Assembly (NCBI RefSeq): GCF_000225825.1
Contig: NZ_AGBX01000007.1
Coordinates: 496,001-560,000, forward strand
Origin: Brachybacterium squillarum M-6-3
Lineage (GTDB): Bacteria > Actinomycetota > Actinomycetes > Actinomycetales > Dermabacteraceae
Direction: 5' to 3'
DNA length: 64,000 nt
The stretch's first letter is position 1, and every line of letters starts with the position of its first letter. The notes beneath the pieces were generated by a model. That model was not told where the DNA came from and did not search any database. It worked only from the letters and a program-made list of their open reading frames with translations. Shown here in pieces: positions 55,807 to 64,000 of the stretch. Position numbers and translations under genes: made by a program.

Positions 55807-57501
55807 TCAGCTGCGGGAGCTGCCCGCCGGCTCCGTGTCGGGGTCGGGGTCCTGCTTCCAGAAGGGGTTCTCGGGGGCGCCCATCGGGGAGGCGAGGGCG
55901 TCGTCGTGGTGGGCGGCACGCACCGGGAAGTCCGGGTCCTCGCTGAGCTTCTTGTGCAGCGCCTTCAGGCGCATCTCCTCGGTGCGGGTCATCTCGGCGG
56001 CCGCGGCCACCTGCTCCTCGGTGGGGTCGTGGCTGCCCATGCCCACGGCGAGGTCGCCCTCCACCGCGGTGAGCGCCCCGGTGTCCACGCGGCGCTTGTG
56101 GCGCAGGATCTCCAGGCGCAGCACGCGGGCCAGGAAGTAGATGCCCAGCAGGTTCGGCACCGCCATCAGGAAGAACATCGAGTCGGAGAAGGCGACCACG
56201 GCGTCCAGGGACATCGCGGAGCCGATCACGATGGCCAGCACCCAGATCACGCGGAAGGTGATGCGCACGCCGCGGCGGTTTCCGAACAGGTAGGTCGCCG
56301 AGAGCTCGCAGTAGTACTGGTAGGCCAGCAGGGTGGAGAAGCCGAACAGGATCACGACCACCAGCAGCAGGTAGGGGAACCAGGAGCTGACGGTCGCGAA
56401 GGCGGAGGCGGTCAGGGCGACGCCCTCGGCGTCGGCCCCGGCGCCCTCGTAGACGCCGGTGATGGTGATGGCGATGGCGGTCAGCGAGCAGACCACCACG
56501 GAGTCGATCAGCGGCTCCCACATGGCGGTGAAGCCCTCGGTGGCGGGCTCCTTGGTCTTGGAGGCCGAGTGGGACATGCCGGCGGTGCCGATGCCGCCGC
56601 CGTTGGAGAACAGGGCGCGCTGGATGCCGACGATGGCCACGCCGATCACGCCGCCTGCCACACCGGAGGGGGTGATGGCGCCGGAGATGATCGCGGAGAT
56701 CGCGGCGGGCAGCTGCTGGATGTTCACCAGGATGATCGCGAGTGCCGAGAGCACGTACAGCACGGCCATGGCGGGGGTGATCTTGGAGGTCCAGCGGGCG
56801 ATGGAGGTGACGCCGCCGAGGACGACGACGGCGGTGAGCACGGCCAGGGCCACGCCGACCACCCAGCCGTTCTGGGCGAGGAAGCTGCCCTCGCCGGAGA
56901 AGTCGCCGACGATGGCGGCGACCTGGTTGGCCTGGAAGACGTTGCCGGCGCCGAACACGCCGATCAGGGCGAAGATCGCGTACAGCACGCCGAGCACGGC
57001 GCCGGTGCGCTTCCAGCCGATCTGGGCGAGGCCGTCGCGCAGGTAGTACATGGGGCCGCCGTGGGTGGTGCCGTCCTCGTCGACCTTGCGGTACATGACG
57101 CCGAGGGTCGCCTCGGACATCTTCAGGCTCATCGCCAGCAGACCGAACACGGCGATCCAGACGGCGGCGCCGGGGCCGCCGATGCTGATCGCGACCGCCA
57201 CGCCGGCGATGTTGCCGAGGCCCACGGTGCCGGAGAGCTCGGTGGCCAGCGCCTGGAAGCTGGAGACCTGCCCGGGGTCGGTCTTGGAGGAGTACTTGCC
57301 GCGGATCACCTGGAAGGAGTGCTTGATGCCGGTGATCGGCTGGAAGCGCAGCCAGACGGTGAGGAAGACGGCGGCGGCCATCAGCCACAGCACGATGACC
57401 GGGACCCCTCCGAAGATCGGGATCTCGAAGAAGACCACGGCGCTGAGCCGTGAGGCCAGCGGGCCGAGGATGCTCTCGATGGCGGCGTCGATTCCGTTCA
57501 C
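55807..57501 (-). CDS. alanine/glycine:cation symporter (AGCS)
   Basis: 564 residues, about 10-11 membrane helices from residue 15 to 465, then a roughly 95-residue charged C-terminal tail. The family signature appears in the region GLGNIAGVAVAISIGGPGAAVW and SNGGGIGTAGMSHS. Imports D/L-alanine or glycine with sodium. The upstream 57502-57780 region carries repeated GGTCA half-sites, probably a regulator's binding cluster. Confidence 0.92.
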   Translation of the reverse strand: MNGIDAAIESILGPLASRLSAVVFFEIPIFGGVPVIVLWLMAAAVFLTVWLRFQPITGIKHSFQVIRGKYSSKTDPGQVSSFQALATELSGTVGLGNIAGVAVAISIGGPGAAVWIAVFGLLAMSLKMSEATLGVMYRKVDEDGTTHGGPMYYLRDGLAQIGWKRTGAVLGVLYAIFALIGVFGAGNVFQANQVAAIVGDFSGEGSFLAQNGWVVGVALAVLTAVVVLGGVTSIARWTSKITPAMAVLYVLSALAIILVNIQQLPAAISAIISGAITPSGVAGGVIGVAIVGIQRALFSNGGGIGTAGMSHSASKTKEPATEGFTAMWEPLIDSVVVCSLTAIAITITGVYEGAGADAEGVALTASAFATVSSWFPYLLLVVVILFGFSTLLAYQYYCELSATYLFGNRRGVRITFRVIWVLAIVIGSAMSLDAVVAFSDSMFFLMAVPNLLGIYFLARVLRLEILRHKRRVDTGALTAVEGDLAVGMGSHDPTEEQVAAAAEMTRTEEMRLKALHKKLSEDPDFPVRAAHHDDALASPMGAPENPFWKQDPDPDTEPAGSSRS

Positions 57502-57914
57502 GGGCGGGCGCTCCTGGGTCGGGGACGGGAGGGCCGGCCGGTCCGACGGGGAGGCGAGGGGCGCTCTCCGCCGTCGATCCCCCGGGGCACGAAAAATCCC
57601 GGGGGCGGCCGGGCCCCACCACCGTACGGAGACCGCTCAGGTCACGAGCCGGTCACGCCGCAGGCCACTGACCTGCGACGTCACTGGTCAGCGGGGAGGT
57701 TCCGCGGATCCGGCGCGCATCGCCGCGCCGAATCCGCGGCGGCCATCTTCACAGGTCATTCACATTTGACGTGACCTCGTTCACTTCTTGGTGGCGTGCC
57801 TCCATGACCAGCATTGATGCGCTCGAGGTCGGGTCCGGACATGCAGGACGCCCCGACCCGGCGGGGTCGGGGCGTCCAGGGTGACGCGGGAGCGAGGGGT
57901 CCGCCCTCGGCTGC
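57502..57914. other. 413-base spacer upstream of AGCS gene with GGTCA half-sites
   Basis: Six half-sites: GGTCA at 57640-57644, 57651-57655, 57686-57690 and 57754-57758; TGACC at 57669-57673 and 57772-57776. They form a direct repeat spaced 11 bases and two inverted pairs (57669/57686 and 57754/57772). The last pair lies in an AT-richer patch. The rest is GC rich; the gatB terminator lies at 57846-57877. No ORF is credible here. Confidence 0.5.
57846..57877 (-). terminator. terminator of the gatCAB operon
   Basis: Perfect 14-bp stem (57846-57859 with 57864-57877), loop GGCG, 37 bases after the gatB stop. Confidence 0.7.
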
Positions 57915-59419
57915 TCAGCCGTCGACGCCGAGCCGCTCCATGATCAGCTCGCGCGCGCGGCCGGCGTCGGCCTGGCCGCGGGTGGCCTTCATGATCGGGC
58001 CGATCAGCGCGCCGATGGCCTGCACCTTGCCGCCGCGGATCTTCTCGACCACGTCGGGGTTGTCGGCGATGGCCTGGTCGACGGCGCCGGTGAGCACCGA
58101 GTCGTCCGAGACCACGGCCAGGCCCTCGGCCTCGACGATCGCGGCCGGGTCGCCCTCGCCCGCCAGCACCTTGCCGAGCACCTGGCGGGCGATCTTGTCG
58201 TTGATCTTCTTCGCGTCGATGAGGCCCTGCAGCTCCGCGACCTGGGCGGGGGTGACCGCCAGGGCGTCCAGCTCCACCTCCTGCTCGCGGGCGGTGCGGG
58301 CCAGCTCGCCCATCCACCACTTGCGGGCGGCCTGGGCGGAGGCGCCGGCCACGACGGTCTGCTCGATGGGATCCAGCGCGCCGGCGTTGATGACGTCGCG
58401 CATCTCCAGCTCGGAGAAGCCCCACTCCCCCAGCAGCCGGCGCCGACGGGCGGCGGGCAGCTCGGGCAGGCCGGCGCGGATCTCCTCGACCCACTCGCGG
58501 CTCGGCGCCACGGGCACCAGGTCGGGCTCGGGGAAGTAGCGGTAGTCCTCCGCGTCGGACTTCACGCGGCCCGAGGAGGTCGAGCCGGTGTCCTCGTGGA
58601 AGTGCCGGGTCTCCTGGATGATCGTGCCGCCCTCGTCGAGGATCCCGGCCTGGCGGGAGATCTCGTAGTGCACGGTGCGGTCGATCGAGCGGAAGGAGTT
58701 GACGTTCTTGGTCTCCGTGCGGGTGCCCAGCGGCGAGTCCGCGGTGGGGCGCAGGGAGACGTTGACGTCGGCGCGGACGTTCCCGCGCTCCATCCGCGCC
58801 TCGGAGACGTCCAGGGTGCGGAAGATGTCGCGCAGGGTCCGCACGTAGGCCGCGGCGACCTCGGGGGCCCGCGCGCCGGTGCCCTCGATGGGGCGGGTGA
58901 CGATCTCGACCAGCGGCACGCCGGCGCGGTTGTAGTCCACCTGCGAGTGGGTGGCGCCCTGGATACGCCCGGTGGCGCCGCCGACGTGGGTGTTCTTGCC
59001 GGCGTCCTCCTCCATGTGGGCGCGCTCGATCTCGACGCGCACGACCTCGCCGTCCTCGAGCTCCACGTCCACCCAGCCGTCGAAGGCGATCGGCTCGTCG
59101 TACTGGGAGGTCTGGAAGTTCTTCGTGAGGTCCGGGTAGAAGTACTGCTTGCGGGCGAAGCGGCAGGACTCGGCGATGGAGCAGTTCAGCGCCAGGCCGA
59201 TCCGGATCGCGTACTCCACGGCCTTCTCGTTGACCACCGGCAGGGTGCCGGGCAGACCGAGGGAGACCGGGGTGATGGCCGTGTTCGGCTCGGCGGCGAA
59301 GATGTTGGGCGCGCCGTCGAACATCTTGGTGGCGGTGCCGAGCTCCACGTGGACCTCGATGCCGAGCACCGGGTCGTAGCGCTCCACGGCCTCGTCGTAG
59401 TCGATCAGGGTGTCGGTGC

Positions 59420-59423
<4 letters not shown>
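57915..59423 (-). CDS. gatB: Asp-tRNA(Asn)/Glu-tRNA(Gln) amidotransferase subunit B
   Basis: tRNA-binding and kinase subunit that phosphorylates the Glu of mischarged tRNA before transamidation. 502 residues. Starts with the GIEVHVEL motif and has the catalytic core (about 15-300) with [14 protein letters not shown], then the C-terminal YqeY-like domain. The ATG overlaps the gatA stop (ATGA). Confidence 0.97.
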
Positions 59424-60925
<1,502 letters not shown>

Positions 60926-60929
60926 GGGA

Positions 60930-61226
60930 TCACTCCTCCCCCAGGATCTGCGGGACCCCGAAGCGGCCGTCCTCGGGGTGCGGGGCGGCGGCGAGCGCCT
61001 GCTCCTGCGTGAGGGTGTCGGTGACCGTGTCCTCCCGGAACACGTTGGTCATGGGGATGGGGTGGCTGGTGGCGGGCACGTCCGCGGTGGCGACCTCGGA
61101 GACGGAGGCGACAGCGTCCATGATGGCGTCGAACTCGCCGGAGAGGCGATCGACCTCCTCATCGGTCAGCTGGATCCGTGCGAGGTCGGCGAGGCGTGCG
61201 ACGTCGTCTCGTCCGATCGAAGGCAT
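60930..61226 (-). CDS. gatC: Asp-tRNA(Asn)/Glu-tRNA(Gln) amidotransferase subunit C
   Basis: Small belt subunit that stabilises GatAB. 98 residues with the typical [20 protein letters not shown] start and the C-terminal REDTVTDTL. First gene of gatCAB. TAGGAT ends 6 bases before the ATG, giving a leaderless start. Confidence 0.96.
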   Translation of the reverse strand: MPSIGRDDVARLADLARIQLTDEEVDRLSGEFDAIMDAVASVSEVATADVPATSHPIPMTNVFREDTVTDTLTQEQALAAAPHPEDGRFGVPQILGEE

Positions 61227-61232
61227 GGCCCC

Positions 61233-61238
61233 ATCCTA
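61233..61238 (-). promoter_or_regulatory. -10 box of leaderless gatCAB promoter
   Basis: TAGGAT on the minus strand, 6 bases upstream of the gatC ATG. Confidence 0.55.
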
Positions 61239-61339
61239 GGCGGGGTCGCGGCGGAGCCTGGACGTCGCCACGGTGCCGCGGCTCACGATGGGCGGCGTAG
61301 CGTGGGCCGCCCGACCGGACCCGCGACCAGGAGGCCGCC

Positions 61340-62281
61340 ATGCCCACCGTGCTCATCACCGGAGGCCACTCGGGGATCGGCCGCGTCGCCGTCGAGGAGC
61401 TGGCCGCGCGCGGCGCGGACCTCGTGCTGCTGGGACGCAGCCCCGAGCGGATGCGGACGGTCGCCGAGGAGCTGCGGTCGCGCCACGACGTGGACGTCAC
61501 CCGGATCGAGGTGGACCTGTCCTCCCTGGCCTCGACGCGGAAGGCCGCGGGGCGGGTCCTGGCGATGGTCGAGGACGGCACGCTGGCGCCCCTGGACGCC
61601 CTGCTGGCCAACGCGGGCGGGCGCCACGACGGGCCGCTGACCTACGGCCCCGAGGGCTTCGAGACCACTTTCACCACGAATGTGCTGGCCAACCACCTGC
61701 TGGTCTCGCTGCTGCTGCCGGTGATGGCGCCGCGCGGCCGGATCGTGCTGACCGCCAGCGGCACCCATGACCGGGACTCCACCGACGGGCGGATGGTGGG
61801 CCGCACGGTCGAGCCCGCCGCGGCCCCGCTCGCCCGGGCCGGCCGGGACGGGCACCCGTCCCTCGGCGCCGGGGTGCGCTACGCGAGCTCGAAACTGTGC
61901 CTGGTGATGGACTCCTACGAGCGGGACCGGCGGCTGCGCGCGCAGGGCAGCTCGGTGGAGGTGATCGCCTACGACCCGGGCCTGGTGCCGGGCACGGGCT
62001 TCGTGCGGGACCTGCCGCGGCCGGTGCAGGCCATCGCGGGCTCGCCGATCACCACCGGCCTGTCACGGCGGCTGGGCGGGGTGGTCTCCGACGTCGACTT
62101 CTCGGGGGTCTCGCTGGCACGACTGGCGGTCGATCCGGATTTCGTGGGATACGCGGGGGCGTACGTGCAGGCGAACGTCGGGACGCTGACGGCGACGCGC
62201 TCGGCGCGGATCAGCTATGACCGGGAGCGGGCGCGGCGGCTCCGGGAGGACATGGAGGGACTGATCGCGTCCTCACCCTGA
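61340..62281 (+). CDS. SDR-family oxidoreductase
   Basis: 313 residues. Classical SDR elements: TGGHSGIG (cofactor loop, residues 7-14), NAG in LLANAGG and YASSK (catalytic Tyr/Lys). Layout matches the retinol dehydrogenase/protochlorophyllide reductase-like group, substrate unknown. AGGAGG precedes the ATG. Convergent with the GNAT gene, 20 bases apart. Confidence 0.88.
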   Translation: MPTVLITGGHSGIGRVAVEELAARGADLVLLGRSPERMRTVAEELRSRHDVDVTRIEVDLSSLASTRKAAGRVLAMVEDGTLAPLDALLANAGGRHDGPLTYGPEGFETTFTTNVLANHLLVSLLLPVMAPRGRIVLTASGTHDRDSTDGRMVGRTVEPAAAPLARAGRDGHPSLGAGVRYASSKLCLVMDSYERDRRLRAQGSSVEVIAYDPGLVPGTGFVRDLPRPVQAIAGSPITTGLSRRLGGVVSDVDFSGVSLARLAVDPDFVGYAGAYVQANVGTLTATRSARISYDRERARRLREDMEGLIASSP

Positions 62282-62301
62282 GGACCCGGAGGCGGCAGGG
62301 G

Positions 62302-63138
62302 TCAGGCGCCCACGCGGTAGTGGCAGCCGCCGAGGCGGGTGAATCCGGCGCGGCGGTAGAGGGCGCGGGCGGCGGCGTTGTCGCTCTCGACCTCGAGCAG
62401 CGCGGCGCGGGCGTCCTGCTGGTGGGCGGCGCCGAGCAGGGCGTCCAGCACGGTGCGGCCGTGGCCCTGGCGGCGGTGGTCCGGGTCAACGGCGAGGGCG
62501 TCGACCACGGTGACCAGGGTCTTGCGGACGGGCACCAGGGCGGCGCGGCCGACGGCGACGACGTCCTCCGGGCGGGCGCCGTCGGTGCCGGGCCGCGGCA
62601 GGGTGGCGTAGATCGCGGGGGTGCCGGCCATGATGTCGTGCAGGGTCGTCCGCGCCTCCTCGCCGGCGCGCGGGGCGAGGCGCCAGTGGGCCTCGGACCA
62701 GTCCGCGGGCGGCAGGCCGACCTCGAACCGCACGGCGGCGTCCCCGCGGGGCGGGGAGGCGAGGTCGCGGCCGAGGATCTCGCAGGGCGCCTCGGTGACC
62801 AGGCCGCGCGCGTCCAGAGCCTGATCGAGGGCGGTGTGGGCGGGCGGCAGGCCCGGCAGCTCGAAGATCCGCCACAGGGCGCGGCCGTCGGCGGCGGTGA
62901 GGGCGTGGACCCGGTCGATCAGGGCGTCCAGGTCCTCGGGGTCGCTCGGCGGGTCCAGGGGCACGGCGCTGTGGGCGCGCCGGGTGACGCCGCGGGAGCG
63001 CAGCAGCGCCACCCCGTCCACGTCGATCCGGGCCGGTGCCCTCCAGGCTCCGAGCAGCGTCTCCACCAGGGCGGTTCCCTCGGGGAGCGCGGAGCGGGCG
63101 GGGGCGGAGCGGCGGGAGCGGGAGGAGCGGGCGGCCAT
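62302..63138 (-). CDS. GNAT-family N-acetyltransferase
   Basis: 278 residues. A C-terminal GNAT domain (about 190-275) has VDALAVDPDHRRQGHGRTVL (acetyl-CoA loop RRQGHGR) and NAAARALYRRAGF. The N-terminal half (about 25-180) may be a second, degenerate GNAT-like domain. Substrate unknown. The first 15 residues are Arg/Ser-rich. Leaderless: TACGAT at 63145-63150 and a 6-base spacer. Confidence 0.85.
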   Translation of the reverse strand: MAARSSRSRRSAPARSALPEGTALVETLLGAWRAPARIDVDGVALLRSRGVTRRAHSAVPLDPPSDPEDLDALIDRVHALTAADGRALWRIFELPGLPPAHTALDQALDARGLVTEAPCEILGRDLASPPRGDAAVRFEVGLPPADWSEAHWRLAPRAGEEARTTLHDIMAGTPAIYATLPRPGTDGARPEDVVAVGRAALVPVRKTLVTVVDALAVDPDHRRQGHGRTVLDALLGAAHQQDARAALLEVESDNAAARALYRRAGFTRLGGCHYRVGA

Positions 63139-63144
63139 GCCCCG

Positions 63145-63150
63145 ATCGTA
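63145..63150 (-). promoter_or_regulatory. -10 box of leaderless GNAT promoter
   Basis: TACGAT on the minus strand, 6 bases from the ATG at 63138. It lies 37 bases from the divergent TAGAAT at 63188. Confidence 0.5.
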
Positions 63151-63187
63151 GGCGCGTCCGACCGGGGACGGGCGCGCCGGGTCGGAC

Positions 63188-63193
63188 TAGAAT
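63188..63193 (+). promoter_or_regulatory. -10 box of the small acidic protein gene
   Basis: TAGAAT, a near-consensus -10 about 46 bases upstream of the ATG at 63240. Confidence 0.5.
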
Positions 63194-63239
63194 GGCCGGC
63201 CACCGAGCACGACGCCGCGCCACAGAGAAGGTGATCCCC

Positions 63240-63473
63240 ATGTCCGTGGATCCTCACATCGATTACGGCTCCCACGACCCGCACGACCGGGAGACCCCCT
63301 CCGACAACCCGGCGATCCGGGAGGCCCAGGAGCTGGAGGAGCGGATGCGTCGGGCGCTGGCCACCAAGGACGACCCGATGCGCGACGACGAGTCGACGGT
63401 GGAGCGGCTGCGTCGCCAGGCCGCCGAGGCCGAGGAGGCCGAGCGCAACCGCGAGGAGACCTTCGACATCTGA
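63240..63473 (+). CDS. small acidic hypothetical protein
   Basis: 77 residues, highly charged: an N-terminal DPHIDYGSHDPHDRE stretch followed by a long predicted helix (about 24-72) rich in Glu and Arg, possibly a coiled coil. No known domain. It has its own strong -10 and an AGAAGGTGA ribosome site, and G/C-rich third codon positions, so I take it as a real gene. The frame is open upstream as an antisense shadow of the GNAT gene. Confidence 0.75.
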   Translation: MSVDPHIDYGSHDPHDRETPSDNPAIREAQELEERMRRALATKDDPMRDDESTVERLRRQAAEAEEAERNREETFDI

Positions 63474-63575
63474 GGGCTGCCCCGGCGTCTGTGACGGCGC
63501 CGGCCCTCCCCAGGCGTCCTCGGCCGTGGTGGTCCCCCACCCGGTTCGCTCCGCCCGTCTGTCGGGGCGGCTTGC

Positions 63576-63581
63576 GAGACT
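63576..63581 (+). promoter_or_regulatory. possible -10 of leaderless RecQ-like promoter
   Basis: GAGACT followed by 6 bases and the ATG at 63588; resembles the CAGACT box before the helicase at 16420. Confidence 0.35.
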
Positions 63582-63587
63582 GGCCCC

Positions 63588-64000
63588 ATGACCTCGCAGC
63601 CCCGCCCCGCCGATGCCGCCGCCCCCGACGACGGGCGCGATGATCCGCTGTACGCCGAGGCGCGGGAGATCCTGCAGCAGCTCACCGGGAACCCCGCGGC
63701 CGACTTCCACCCCGGCCAGTTCGAGGCGATCGCCGCACTGGTGCGGGAGCAGCGTCGGGTGCTGGTGGTGCAGCGCACCGGCTGGGGCAAGTCCGCCGTG
63801 TACTTCCTGGCGGCACTGCTGCAGCGACGCCGCGGCGCCGGTCCCGCGCTGATCATCTCCCCGCTGATCGCACTGATGCGCGACCAGGTGGCCGCGGCCC
63901 GCCGCGCCGGGGTGCGCGCCGAGGCGATCAGCTCCGCCAACGCCCTGGACTGGTCCGACATCGAGCAGGCGCTCGCCGAGGACACGGTCGACGTGCTGCT
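63588..64000 (+). CDS. RecQ-family DNA helicase, 5' part only
   Basis: 137 residues before the window ends. The Q-motif region FHPGQFEAIAALV (40-52), Walker A QRTGWGKSAVYFL (62-74) and motif Ia ISPLIALMRDQV are typical of RecQ-type 3'-5' DNA helicases, which act in recombination and repair. Motif II would lie just beyond the window end. The ATG follows a leaderless-type -10. Confidence 0.88.
   Translation, partial: MTSQPRPADAAAPDDGRDDPLYAEAREILQQLTGNPAADFHPGQFEAIAALVREQRRVLVVQRTGWGKSAVYFLAALLQRRRGAGPALIISPLIALMRDQVAAARRAGVRAEAISSANALDWSDIEQALAEDTVDVL

Overview
The window is high-GC chromosomal DNA from an actinobacterium. Very strong G/C preference at third codon positions, ATGA gene overlaps, GTG starts, near-consensus TAnnnT -10 boxes placed directly before start codons, a GatCAB route to Gln-tRNA and the gene order leuCD-murA-plsC-gpsA-ddl point to Micrococcales. 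Dermabacteraceae (Brachybacterium-like) is my best guess, from gene content only. Apart from one insert, it is core metabolism.

Layout. 1-4516: envelope precursor genes murA, a DUF2867-like gene, plsC, gpsA and a truncated ddl. 4629-7661: leuDC facing an IclR-type regulator across a shared operator. 7701-14485: two universal stress proteins, a Gln-Glu-Glu tRNA cluster, gltX, an FAA-hydrolase-fold enzyme, a sugar-type MFS transporter and two small lipoproteins, one truncated. 14674-18972: a gene of unclear function, a two-helix membrane protein and a DUF3516-type helicase. 18995-27617: a nitrate respiration operon, narKGHJI plus a DUF6457-like gene. 27836-33949: serA-leuB-ilvE-cimA and an ACT-domain protein. 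34279-37853: a lower-GC two-gene insert. 38010-41653: ilvC and ilvBN with a leader-peptide attenuator. 41863-52902: sulfate assimilation (sir, cysH, cysD, cysN, TSUP permease), nirBD and a siroheme-making fusion enzyme. 52981-57501: ilvD, a MmyB-type regulator and an alanine/glycine symporter. 57915-64000: gatBAC, an SDR, a GNAT, a small acidic protein and the start of a RecQ-like helicase.

How the genes fit. Leu, Val and Ile synthesis is nearly complete here (ilvBN, ilvC, ilvD, ilvE, leuB, leuCD) and includes citramalate synthase, so Ile can be made from pyruvate with LeuCD and LeuB doing double duty. NarGHI makes nitrite and NirBD reduces it to ammonium. Sir and NirB both need siroheme, supplied by the methyltransferase-chelatase fusion next to nirBD. 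tRNA-Gln, GluRS and GatCAB together make Gln-tRNA.

The best candidate for something new is the insert at 34196-37853: a classical AAA+ ATPase with an intact pore loop, followed 2 bases later by a large cytoplasmic subtilisin-like protease with a complete D/H/N/S active site. It has much lower GC than its surroundings and splits the branched-chain amino acid cluster between serA and ilvC. I infer an unfoldase-protease module, probably anti-phage or stress related, and cannot assign it to a named system. Also notable are a leaderless ilv leader peptide, a shared operator at leuC/iclR and ilvC, and many leaderless promoters.
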